A DNA stretch of 12,117 nt from an uncultured Tannerella sp. GTDB taxonomy: Bacteria > Bacteroidota > Bacteroidia > Bacteroidales > Tannerellaceae. Location of the stretch: the NCBI GenBank assembly GCA_938036405.1, contig CALHPT010000277.1, positions 1 to 12,117 on the forward strand, read 5' to 3'. Below, piece after piece: positions 1-6,876 of the stretch. Position numbers and translations under genes: made by a program. Within the stretch, counting starts at the first letter, position 1. Every line of letters starts with the position of its first letter. The notes under the pieces were generated by a model that worked only from the letters and a program-made list of their open reading frames with translations, did not search any database and had not been told where the DNA came from.

Positions 1-3
1 GAT

Positions 4-58
4 GCTTTGCGAAAAGAGTCCCAAAACGAGCCTCGGAAAGGGACTCTTTTCGCAAAGC
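4..58. repeat. Perfect 19-bp inverted repeat (hairpin) in the left array
   Basis: Positions 4-22 and 40-58 are exact reverse complements over 19 bp, with a 17-nt loop (23-39). A weaker version (96-105 with 123-132, 10 bp) occurs in the third unit. The 19-bp stem is the strongest simple hairpin in the window. It could act as an RNA 3'-end stabiliser or terminator for recX transcripts, or form a DNA cruciform. None of these roles is shown. Confidence 0.85.
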
Positions 59-179
59 GCTCCAAAACGAGCCGCGGAAAGGGACACTTTACAGAAAAGA
101 GTCCCAAAACGAGCCGCGGAAAGGGACTCTTTGCAGAAAGTACTCCAAAATGAGCCGCGGAAAGGGACTCTTTTTTTAG
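9..179. repeat. Tandem repeat array, 41-42 bp period, downstream of recX
   Basis: Four head-to-tail units start at 21, 62, 104 and 145 (spacing 41, 42, 41). They share the core CCAAAAcGAGCCgCGG followed by AAAGGGACtCTTT. Unit 4 runs into a T7 stretch at 171-177, and a half unit precedes the first copy. Each unit carries GGGACTCTTT-type arms that can pair with AAAGAGTCCC arms of the unit beside it. The array begins 10 bp beyond the recX stop codon, so it would form the 3' untranslated part of a recX transcript. It is not CRISPR-like: the units abut and there are no unique spacers. A small open frame crosses it, but its peptide only reflects the repeat. Function unknown. The array may continue beyond the left edge of the window. 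Confidence 0.9.
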
Positions 180-189
180 TGGATAAGGA

Positions 190-687
190 TCAGTCGATGT
201 CGTCCGGAGCTTCGACGTCGTCATTTTTCATGGCGCGGATACAGTCGAACACTGCGCTCCGCTCGAAGCCCTTACTTTCGGCGTAGCGAAGGAGTTTCAC
301 GGCCCGATCAGTGCTCGACGTGGCGCGGATGGCACTCAATTTTCGGCGGAGTAGCTCGGCGAGGACGGCGCGATAGTCCTCCTCGTCGATCAGTTCGCTG
401 AGCGCCTCCTCGATCAAGTTGTCCGGCAAGTCGCGTCGGCGTAGCTCGAAACGAATCTTGAACCGCCCCCAGCGATTGAAGCGCCATTTGTCTTCTACGA
501 AACTGCGACAGTAGCGCGCTTCGTCGAGGAATCGTTCCGCGGTGAGTCGCGCAACGATGCGCTCATCCACGTCGCTCGTTGCACCCATCGCCGCCAGTTT
601 TTTGCGCACGTCCGACGGGCAACGCTCCGCCTTGGCGCAGTATGCCGCCGCTTTGTGCAGCATTTCGGTCTCTTCGGTTGTATTCAT
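190..687 (-). CDS. recX: Regulatory protein RecX
   Basis: This 165-residue protein matches the RecX family, which binds RecA and limits its filament growth and recombinase activity in the cytoplasm. The sequence is a charged, all-helical protein built of repeated three-helix modules. The central stretch RFLDEARYCRSFVEDK (about residues 53-68), followed by a WGRFKI-x-ELRRR-x-L segment, is the typical RecX signature. A last module near YAESKGFERSAVFDCI (about 134-149) ends the domain. Length is normal for the family. The ATG at 685-687 is chosen because it gives a full N-terminal helix. A second Met at residue 9 is a possible alternative. No clear Shine-Dalgarno sequence is visible, as is usual in Bacteroidetes. 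It lies 173 bp downstream of prmC on the same strand; that gap holds a dispersed repeat with a hairpin, so co-transcription is uncertain. No recA is present in the window. Confidence 0.9.
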   Translation of the reverse strand: MNTTEETEMLHKAAAYCAKAERCPSDVRKKLAAMGATSDVDERIVARLTAERFLDEARYCRSFVEDKWRFNRWGRFKIRFELRRRDLPDNLIEEALSELIDEEDYRAVLAELLRRKLSAIRATSSTDRAVKLLRYAESKGFERSAVFDCIRAMKNDDVEAPDDID

Positions 688-735
688 GTCGTAAAATTAT
701 CGCTTGTCGCTCATTCCCCGTTTCGTCCCTTGCCC

Positions 736-846
736 AATTGGCCGGCGTCCCTGACGGTCCCTTCTGGACACCTGGTCAATCGAGGACGGCGACCTACTTC
801 CCTGCCCCGGAAGGGGCCTTTTCTTGCATCAAGGCAAGAAAAGAAG
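736..846 (+). repeat. Dispersed intergenic repeat, copy A
   Basis: This stretch between prmC and recX shares two blocks with 1775-1880 in the opposite orientation. Block 1 (736-756) is an exact 21-bp reverse complement of 1823-1843. Block 2 (817-846) is a hairpin, with arms 818-827 and 834-843 (10 bp) and a 6-nt loop, and it matches the hairpin of copy B. About 60 bp separate the blocks here, against about 20 in copy B, so the elements are modular. The hairpin end points toward the prmC stop codon 15 bp away and could end or stabilise its transcript. No transposase or terminal target duplication is seen. It may be a MITE-like or REP-like element. Confidence 0.75.
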
Positions 847-860
847 ATCAGAGAACGGCC

Positions 861-1718
861 TTATCGATCAGATTTTTCGACTCTCCCCTCCGCGAACCTG
901 TTTTTCCCCTCCATGTCGCGACTGATCCGGACGTCGGAATAGCCTTCGGCGACGAGCAGCGCAGCGGTCTCGGTCGAGAGGGCCGCGTTGATCTCGAAGT
1001 AGAGCCATCCGCCGGACGTGAGCCACCCTCGGGCGCGTCGGGCGATCGATCGATAAAAAAGTAAGGGATCGTCGTCGGAGACGAAGAGGGCCGTGTGCGG
1101 CTCATAGTCGAGCACATGGGGCGCCATATCGGACTTCTCGCTCATCCGAACATACGGCGGATTCGAGACAATGAGGTCGAACGGCCCGGGAAGCGTCAAA
1201 TGCGGGTCAAGCAGATCAGCGCAGACGAATCGAACCTGCGCACCGTTGCGCTCGGCATTACCCTGCGCCGTGCGGATGGCCTCGGCGGAGATGTCGAGAG
1301 CCATCACCTGCGGGCGGAGTAGCCGCCGCGAGAGCGTGATGGCGATACACCCGCTGCCGGTGCCGATGTCGAGCACCCGCAGGGAATGCGCCGCGCCGTG
1401 GCGTTGCACGATGTGCTCCACCAGCTCGCCCGTCTCGGGACGGGGGATGAGCACGGAGGGATTGACGGAGAAGGTCAGGCCGTGGAATGTGCATTCGCCA
1501 ACGATGTATTGGATCGGCTCGTGCTGTTTTAACCGGCGCACGATCGTTCGGATCGCTTCTCGCTGCTGTGGGTCGATCGGAGTATCTTTGGCCAGTATTT
1601 GTTGGGCCGGAGTGTAACCCGTGACGTGCTCGATGACCCATCGGCTGATCGCGCGTGTCTCTTCGGGATCGTAAATGGCCGCTAATTGCTCGCGGAGGTA
1701 GGCTGTTGTTTCGATCAT
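861..1718 (-). CDS. prmC: Release factor glutamine methyltransferase PrmC (HemK)
   Basis: PrmC uses S-adenosylmethionine to N5-methylate the glutamine of the GGQ motif in peptide-chain release factors 1 and 2, which improves translation termination in the cytoplasm. The 285-residue protein shows both expected parts. The N-terminal helical substrate-binding domain (about 1-75) ends in EPIQYIVGE. The Rossmann methyltransferase core has LIPRPET at 90-96, the SAM-binding DIGTGSG at 117-123, and the NPPY active-site motif at 186-189 that holds the target glutamine amide. Length is typical. The ATG at 1716-1718 gives the normal N terminus. The gene is divergent from ribD and lies upstream of recX on the same strand. 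It is flanked on both sides by inverted copies of a dispersed repeat, whose hairpin ends both face the gene. Confidence 0.95.
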   Translation of the reverse strand: MIETTAYLREQLAAIYDPEETRAISRWVIEHVTGYTPAQQILAKDTPIDPQQREAIRTIVRRLKQHEPIQYIVGECTFHGLTFSVNPSVLIPRPETGELVEHIVQRHGAAHSLRVLDIGTGSGCIAITLSRRLLRPQVMALDISAEAIRTAQGNAERNGAQVRFVCADLLDPHLTLPGPFDLIVSNPPYVRMSEKSDMAPHVLDYEPHTALFVSDDDPLLFYRSIARRARGWLTSGGWLYFEINAALSTETAALLVAEGYSDVRISRDMEGKNRFAEGRVEKSDR

Positions 1719-1774
1719 AGGGAGTGTATTTGAAAGAGAGGAAATGATAGAGGCACATTAAGTTCTTTTCCGAT

Positions 1775-1880
1775 CTTCTTTTCTTGCCTTGACGCAAGAA
1801 AAGAAGCAAAAGAAAGTCAAGGCGTCAGGGACGCCGGCCAATTTTCCAAGTCCCGGAAGGAACCATCAGGGACGGCGGCG
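1775..1880 (-). repeat. Dispersed intergenic repeat, copy B (inverted relative to copy A)
   Basis: It lies in the divergent gap between prmC and ribD. It begins with a perfect 13-bp stem (1775-1787 with 1794-1806) around a 6-nt loop, followed by an AAAAGAAAGTCAAGG stretch. Next comes the 21-bp block at 1823-1843 that is the exact reverse complement of 736-756. A degenerate second copy of the GTCCCTGAtGG-type motif follows, to about 1880. The hairpin end faces the prmC start 57 bp away, so it would lie in the prmC promoter or leader region. The right boundary is uncertain. Confidence 0.75.
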
Positions 1881-1907
1881 AATAATTGAACAAATAAACA
1901 CCTCAAC

Positions 1908-1921
1908 AGGGCTTTAGCCCT
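1908..1921. other. Short palindrome upstream of ribD
   Basis: AGGGCT-TT-AGCCCT forms a 6-bp dyad that ends 16 bp before the ribD ATG. It could be an operator-like site or a small leader hairpin near the start codon. No FMN riboswitch core is apparent in the short space available. Function is not known. Confidence 0.4.
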
Positions 1922-1937
1922 CAACAATTAAACATCT

Positions 1938-3023
1938 ATGTATAGCAAAAGTACAAACGAAGACGAACGTTTTATGCGTCGGTGCCTGACGTTGGCGCGA
2001 TGTGGCGCGGGACGGACTGCGCCGAACCCGATGGTGGGTGCCGTGGTCGTGCACGAGGAACGGATCATTGGCGAGGGGTATCACCGCGCTTTTGGCGGAC
2101 CTCATGCGGAGGTGCATGCTATCGCAGCCGTCCGCGATCGGGACTTGCTGCGCCGATCAACGCTCTACGTGACCCTCGAGCCTTGCTCGCACCACGGCAA
2201 GACGCCTCCCTGCGCCGATTTGATCCGTCGGTCGGGCATTCCACGTGTCGTCGTGGCCTGCGTAGACCCCTTTCCGGCCGTTTCAGGTCGGGGGATCGGC
2301 TTGTTGCGCGAGGCCGGCGTGGAGGTGGTGGTCGGCGTACTCGAGGCAGAGGCACGCCGCATGAATCGATTCTTCCTCACGGCCCAAACGGAGCATCGTC
2401 CGTACGTGATTCTCAAGTGGGCCGAAAGTGCCGACGGCTTTATCGACGAGACAAGGGCTGACACCGATCGTCCTCCCGTACGTCTCTCCAACGCAATCAC
2501 CACAAGGGCCGTCCACAGCCTACGCGCCGAAGTGGCGAGCATCCTTGTCGGCTCACGCACGGCACTGCTCGACGATCCGAGCCTGACGGTGCGCCACTGG
2601 TCGGGACCGTCGCCCGTGCGCATCTTGCTCGATCGTCGCGGGATAGTCCCCCCGACGGCGCACCTCTTCGATGGCCGTGTGCCCACGCTACTCTTCACCT
2701 CGCCGAGTAATCCGACGACCCCTCAACAGGCAACGCGTATCGACTTAGATCCTGCGCAGCCCGTCCTGCAGCAACTCCTCCGGACGCTCCATGAGCGACA
2801 GATCCAATCGCTCTTAGTCGAGGGGGGCGCAGAGCTGCATCGCCATTTCATTCAGGAAGGTCTATGGGACGAGGCCCACGTGGAAACGGCGCCGATCCTG
2901 CTCCGCGACGGCGTGCGTGCGGCGGATCTGCACAGCCAAGGGGATGCCGTCCGCTGGAGTGACCGCACAGACAGCACGAAGCACCTGCGCACGGTCTTTC
3001 TTCATCGTAGGCAGGTGCTTTAG
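1938..3023 (+). CDS. ribD: Bifunctional riboflavin biosynthesis protein RibD
   Basis: RibD carries out two successive cytoplasmic steps of riboflavin synthesis. It deaminates 2,5-diamino-6-ribosylamino-4-pyrimidinone 5'-phosphate, then reduces the ribosyl side chain with NADPH. The 361-residue length is normal for the two-domain fusion. The N-terminal zinc deaminase domain (about 1-145) has TAPNPMVGAV at 27-36, the zinc ligand and proton-shuttle motif HAE at 56-58, and EPCSHHGKTPPC at 81-92 with zinc ligands Cys83 and Cys92. The C-terminal reductase domain (about 150-361) starts at RPYVILKWAESADGFI and contains the LLVEGGAELH substrate and NADPH region. The ATG at 1938 gives the expected N terminus. 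No other riboflavin gene is nearby. It is divergent from prmC and convergent with lptD across 156 bp, where only weak dyads are seen (for example 3073-3086). Confidence 0.96.
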   Translation: MYSKSTNEDERFMRRCLTLARCGAGRTAPNPMVGAVVVHEERIIGEGYHRAFGGPHAEVHAIAAVRDRDLLRRSTLYVTLEPCSHHGKTPPCADLIRRSGIPRVVVACVDPFPAVSGRGIGLLREAGVEVVVGVLEAEARRMNRFFLTAQTEHRPYVILKWAESADGFIDETRADTDRPPVRLSNAITTRAVHSLRAEVASILVGSRTALLDDPSLTVRHWSGPSPVRILLDRRGIVPPTAHLFDGRVPTLLFTSPSNPTTPQQATRIDLDPAQPVLQQLLRTLHERQIQSLLVEGGAELHRHFIQEGLWDEAHVETAPILLRDGVRAADLHSQGDAVRWSDRTDSTKHLRTVFLHRRQVL

Positions 3024-3179
3024 AGGCATCTAAAACGGAAAAATTATCCTCCATAGGCATAAGCACATCCGCTTCGGCTTACCGAACGATGAGGAATGGC
3101 AAATGACGATTATGTTCGGGAGGGATATTTTTTTGATGGGGTAAAAAAGGGAAGTTCCCAAGCAGGGGAGCTATGCTTC

Positions 3180-6104
3180 TTAGTACCACGTGGTCACGTC
3201 GCGCGGGCTGGCGCTCTGATTGTACTTCAGATCGCGGAGCAGCGACGAATTGACGGCCACGGAGAAGGCGTACGACTTCCACGGCCCGACGGGGATGATG
3301 CTGGCAGACATCGTGAAGCAGTGCAAATTGCGGGTGATGGTGCACGTCATGTGCGCGATCTTCTTGGCCTCAAAGTCGTACGATCCGTTGAAGCTAATGT
3401 TCCAGTTCTTCGTCGGTTTGATGTTGCCGCTGAAGCTCAGATTGTGACGAATCTGATAGTTGTACTCCAACTTTTGCGGGTTGAAGGAGCCGTAACCGAG
3501 GCTCATGTTGTAACTGAGGGAGAAGCTCCAAGGCACCGTGGCGTTATAGTAGCCGTCGGCGTCATATTCACCCGTATCGTCCTTCTTAGCCTGGCGCAGA
3601 CGGGTGCCGCGAGCCGGTTTCTCGTCGGTGGAGTTGGTCTCGTCGGCGTTTTCGTCGCTTCCACGCTCCTTCTGCTTGCTCTTTTCGTCGTCTTTATCGC
3701 CTTTCCGCGAGAAGAGCTTCTTAAACGTGTCGTTGGTGAAGGTATAAGAGAAGGCGGTACCGGTCGAGCGGAGTCGCCCGAGGCCTTTTCCCATCTGCCA
3801 GCGGGGTTTGTCGATGCGGTAAGGCACTCCCGTGGCGGCGTCGTAGCCATAGGTGTAGGTGTCGAAGACTCCCGAGAGCTGCAAGGGGAAGCTGCCGAGC
3901 TTGAGACGAAGATCCACCGACAGATCACTCCATCGGAAGGAGTCGGCGGCCGTATTGTAGTTGATCCGTAAGGTGAGGCGATCGATGAGGCTGACTTTTT
4001 TGATGCCGGATGAGTCGGCGTTGGATCGTACCTTCATTTCCACATTGTTGTCTACCGCTAACGAGATCCCGCCCTGTCTTCCGCGCCCCGGAACGCCGAA
4101 CATTTGGCCTTCGTAAGGGGAATAATAGCCCGTCACGGTGCGCCCCGAGCGGTCGGTGTAGGAATATGGCTCGTAGTAACCGTAGTTCGCGGCGCCGAAG
4201 TCGGGCGCCATGTTGTAGGATGCCGAAAGCGCCATGCTGTGACGGATCATCTGCACTTTATCGCCGAAGATTTTCCACGGTTTGAAGAATCCGTAAACCG
4301 TAGTTGAGGCCGAGATGGCAGCGCGATAATCATAGACGCGATGAAATCCGTAGGCCGTGTCGACGGGCTGGAGTCCGCCGCGCGCGGTGTCGAAACGTTG
4401 GTGCACCTTGTTCGTGTACCAACGCTCCGTGTAGCTTGCCGAGGGCGTGATGTTGAGAAATCCGAGCTGATAGGTGGCGCTTACGGGGATGTTGTGTTGT
4501 ACCGCATGCTGCCAGTCGTGATAGAAGTTCTTTTTGAGGAATGTATTTTCCTTCGCTGTGAGCGAGTTGCGGAAGTAGCCAGAATACGAGACGGAGATCT
4601 TCTCGTACCATCGATCGCGCCCCACCGCATGTTTGCGTTTGAGCGGATATATGCTACTCATGGAGAGCGTCATGTCTGGCAGGGTCACACTTACCGTAGA
4701 ATCCTGCGACCGCTGATTGATATTCATCGTGGCCGACAAAGTCAGGGGATTGTTGGGGAAGCGTTGTGAGATACTGATACTCGAACCCTTATTGTTGTCC
4801 GTCGCACTTGGCGTATAGAGCGTATTGAGCTGATTGTAGTTGTAGCTACTCGTCGTAAAGTTCACGCCAGCCGAAAAGGTGCGATAGGGGTTTGCTTTCG
4901 CGTCCTGCGCATGCGTCCAGGCAATCTTGAAGTCCTTCGATACGCTGTAATCAGGGAGTCCGCGGTCGCCAAGCTTGGTCACCAGATAGGATGCATCAAA
5001 GTTCCCCGAGTAGCGATAGCGTTTTTTGTAGGCCGAACGTGCTGACACGCCCCAGGATCCCTTCGTGTAGATCTCTCCGGTAAGCGCCAGATCGAAATAG
5101 TCGCTGAGCGCGAAATAATAGCCACCATTGCGGAGGTTAAATCCGCGTGCCATCTCGTCGCCATAAGTCGGCGCGATGATACCTGAGGAATACTTGTCGG
5201 TGAAGGGGAAAAACGCGAAGGGGAGTCCGATGGGGTAGAGCGGCACGTCTTCTATCACCAGGTAGGCAGGCCCGGTGACGATGTCTTTTCCGGGTCGCAC
5301 CTTGGCGCGAGTCATGCGGATGTAAAAGTGGGGATGGTCGTGCTCGTCGCATGTCGTATATCGACCGTCCGCGATATTCATCGCATTGTCAGACATCTTT
5401 TTTGTGGCTTCCGCCATCAGGTATCCTTCGCCCTGCTTCGTAAGGACGTCGGCCGCGAAGGCCTTCCGCGAACGGAAGTTGTATCGCATGGTCTTGGCCT
5501 CGATCTGCTGTTCGCCCTCTATGAAAAGGGGATAGCCGTACTCGTTCCCCGCCGAGTCGAGTGCGAAAGAGGCGTAGACGATGCTGCTATCCATGCTCAT
5601 CTCTATGCGTTCGGACTGCAATTCGATGTTGCGATACTTCACGTTGCCCTGCCCGAAGAGGTAGGCCATGTTGCCCGCCGTCATGACGATCGAATCGGAG
5701 GCCTGATAGGTGACCGGCGCCTCGAGCATGCTCTTCCGGCGTCGCGCCGTGTCCTTCCGAGCCGTGTCGATGGCTGCGGCAAGTGGCAGGGAAATCCTTT
5801 CCGAGCTATCGACGGGCTGAATGTTTTGCGGGGAGGTCTTTTCCGACGCAGTCGTGTCCGCGGCCGAACGCGTGGCGTTCATTTTTGAGGGGTCGATAAG
5901 CGCAGCACTTCGCACGGAGATCATTTCCGAAACGCTCCTATCCGCGGCGAAAAGCGGGGAGATCATTTTCGACGTACCCGTATTTGCGGCCGGGTGCCGC
6001 GAGGTCATCTGCGCCGCGTTAGAGGGCAGATGGGCCCGTACACCACAACAAAACAGAAGGGCGCACAGGAGGCAGGCTATTTTTAGAGAAAGAGTCCGCA
6101 CCAC
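3180..6104 (-). CDS. lptD: LPS assembly outer-membrane protein LptD (OstA-like)
   Basis: LptD is the outer-membrane barrel that, with LptE, places lipopolysaccharide in the outer leaflet. The protein has 974 residues. A signal peptide with cleavage near VRA|H (24/25) is followed by six 14-residue repeats (31-114). Next is the periplasmic OstA/LptA-like jellyroll (from about 129, APVTYQASDS, with GQGNVKYRNIEL). A YTTCD segment and the PxGLPFAFFPF-x-SGIIAPTYGDEMARGF block are typical of the plug-barrel junction. The remainder is beta-barrel strands, interrupted by a highly charged disordered loop (about 790-840). It ends in TTWY, an aromatic C-terminus suited to BAM insertion. The start must be GTG at 6102-6104 (or the next GTG, 6099-6101): a TGA lies in frame just upstream and the first in-frame ATG falls after the signal peptide. 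It overlaps the HD gene by 22 bp, suggesting coupled translation. The LptD label rests on motif recognition in the divergent Bacteroidetes form. Confidence 0.88.
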   Translation of the reverse strand: MVRTLSLKIACLLCALLFCCGVRAHLPSNAAQMTSRHPAANTGTSKMISPLFAADRSVSEMISVRSAALIDPSKMNATRSAADTTASEKTSPQNIQPVDSSERISLPLAAAIDTARKDTARRRKSMLEAPVTYQASDSIVMTAGNMAYLFGQGNVKYRNIELQSERIEMSMDSSIVYASFALDSAGNEYGYPLFIEGEQQIEAKTMRYNFRSRKAFAADVLTKQGEGYLMAEATKKMSDNAMNIADGRYTTCDEHDHPHFYIRMTRAKVRPGKDIVTGPAYLVIEDVPLYPIGLPFAFFPFTDKYSSGIIAPTYGDEMARGFNLRNGGYYFALSDYFDLALTGEIYTKGSWGVSARSAYKKRYRYSGNFDASYLVTKLGDRGLPDYSVSKDFKIAWTHAQDAKANPYRTFSAGVNFTTSSYNYNQLNTLYTPSATDNNKGSSISISQRFPNNPLTLSATMNINQRSQDSTVSVTLPDMTLSMSSIYPLKRKHAVGRDRWYEKISVSYSGYFRNSLTAKENTFLKKNFYHDWQHAVQHNIPVSATYQLGFLNITPSASYTERWYTNKVHQRFDTARGGLQPVDTAYGFHRVYDYRAAISASTTVYGFFKPWKIFGDKVQMIRHSMALSASYNMAPDFGAANYGYYEPYSYTDRSGRTVTGYYSPYEGQMFGVPGRGRQGGISLAVDNNVEMKVRSNADSSGIKKVSLIDRLTLRINYNTAADSFRWSDLSVDLRLKLGSFPLQLSGVFDTYTYGYDAATGVPYRIDKPRWQMGKGLGRLRSTGTAFSYTFTNDTFKKLFSRKGDKDDEKSKQKERGSDENADETNSTDEKPARGTRLRQAKKDDTGEYDADGYYNATVPWSFSLSYNMSLGYGSFNPQKLEYNYQIRHNLSFSGNIKPTKNWNISFNGSYDFEAKKIAHMTCTITRNLHCFTMSASIIPVGPWKSYAFSVAVNSSLLRDLKYNQSASPRDVTTWY
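5763..6014 (-). repeat. In-frame 42-bp tandem repeat encoding six 14-residue units in LptD
   Basis: Residues 31-114 of LptD fall into exactly six 14-residue units, starting at 31, 45, 59, 73, 87 and 101. The loose consensus is S-[EK]-M-I-S-x-x-x-A-A-x-[DI]-x-x; examples are SKMISPLFAADRSV and SEMISVRSAALIDP. The units lie between the signal peptide and the OstA domain, so they would form a Ser/Ala-rich periplasmic linker. The DNA units keep a strict 42-bp period but differ in sequence, so the array is old. The unit length equals that of the intergenic arrays at both ends of the window. Confidence 0.85.
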
Positions 6105-6619
6105 GCATCAAATCGTTTCACATCCTCTTGGCCATACGCGGCGAGCCCTTGCCTGATCTTTTCAATTGGCTTCTCACGCTCGAGCTTCGTTTTGCTGAAA
6201 AACTTATCGGCAAAGCAGATCAACTGTTCCTCGAGGGTTACGGGCAGCATATCGTGGGCCGGTATGGGCAGGTTACGCGCTTCAATCATCGCGCGCGAGA
6301 GCCCCGCGCCGGTGTGACGCTCGCAAACGAGCGCGTGACGGGGATAGCCCAAGGAGCGCATCAGTTCAGCACCCAGCCAACCGTGACAGATGTAGGGCGA
6401 ACTGCCATGACAATCAATCTCAGGCGCATCGCAGAGGTAGATACCGATGTCGTGCAGCATGGCCGCCTCACTGACGAACGTGCGATCAAGCTCCAGCTCC
6501 GGGTGAGCCTCTGCCAGCGCCAGCGCTTTGTCGCGCACGCTACGGCTGTGGCTTACTAAGATTTGATAAGCCCGTGAGCCGGGTTGATAATAAGCTGAAA
6601 GGATGGCTAATGGGTTCAT
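6083..6619 (-). CDS. HD-domain (HDIG) putative phosphohydrolase
   Basis: This 178-residue cytoplasmic protein has the metal-dependent HD fold of phosphohydrolases acting on nucleotides or related phosphate esters. Candidate metal ligands are His24 (SHSRSV), His56-Asp57 (AMLHDIGIY), His79 (CHGWLGAELM), His102 (ERHTGAGL) and Asp138 (CFADKFFSK). The spacing resembles small stand-alone HDIG proteins of Bacteroidetes. No partner domain such as RelA, GGDEF or a nucleotidyltransferase is present, so the substrate cannot be named. The ATG at 6617-6619 gives a complete N-terminal helix before His24. Its 3' end overlaps the lptD start by 22 bp on the same strand, so the two genes are almost certainly co-transcribed. 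A TATTTTTG promoter-like box lies about 50 bp upstream. Whether it has any link to envelope biogenesis is unknown. Confidence 0.88.
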   Translation of the reverse strand: MNPLAILSAYYQPGSRAYQILVSHSRSVRDKALALAEAHPELELDRTFVSEAAMLHDIGIYLCDAPEIDCHGSSPYICHGWLGAELMRSLGYPRHALVCERHTGAGLSRAMIEARNLPIPAHDMLPVTLEEQLICFADKFFSKTKLEREKPIEKIRQGLAAYGQEDVKRFDAWCGLFL

Positions 6620-6666
6620 TGCAATGGGGTGGGTTGTTGGTGAATAAATCGTCTTCTGATGAGGCG

Positions 6667-6674
6667 CAAAAATA
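6667..6674 (-). promoter_or_regulatory. Putative -7 box for the HD-lptD operon
   Basis: On the minus strand the sequence reads TATTTTTG, matching the Bacteroidetes sigma-ABfr -7 consensus TAnnTTTG. It lies 48 bp upstream of the HD-gene ATG. No good TTTG -33 element is seen at the usual distance, so this is a candidate only. Confidence 0.35.
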
Positions 6675-6776
6675 AGCCCAAATCGTTCATCGTAACTTCA
6701 GGCAGCGATTCGTGGGGAAACGATGCCGCGAAGGGATGCGTCGGAGGGGGCAGCTGGGGGTACTATCCGGCTATTC

Positions 6777-6784
6777 TATTTTTG
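6777..6784 (+). promoter_or_regulatory. Putative -7 box for namZ
   Basis: TATTTTTG on the plus strand fits TAnnTTTG and lies 92 bp upstream of the namZ ATG, in the 257-bp divergent gap. The predicted transcript would have a leader of about 85 nt. A convincing -33 TTTG is lacking. The rest of the gap (6620-6876) shows no gene I can support. Confidence 0.35.
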
Positions 6785-6876
6785 CCGCTCGATTCACTCT
6801 CGGCATACATGGCGCAGATGATTTTCTTTTTCGATTACTCCTTATCAGGATCCATATTTTCAATCACATATTTTCT

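Noticed and set aside
1860..1937. FMN riboswitch upstream of ribD
   Set aside because: The space between the dispersed repeat and the start codon is too short, and no conserved RFN-element core could be seen.
3024..3179. Intrinsic terminator between the convergent ribD and lptD genes
   Set aside because: Only weak dyads (3073-3086 and 3149-3159) are present and neither is followed by a clear T-run on the right strand.
3096..3971. 291-residue plus-strand open frame opposite lptD
   Set aside because: Antisense to the well-supported lptD 3' end, with no recognisable domain.
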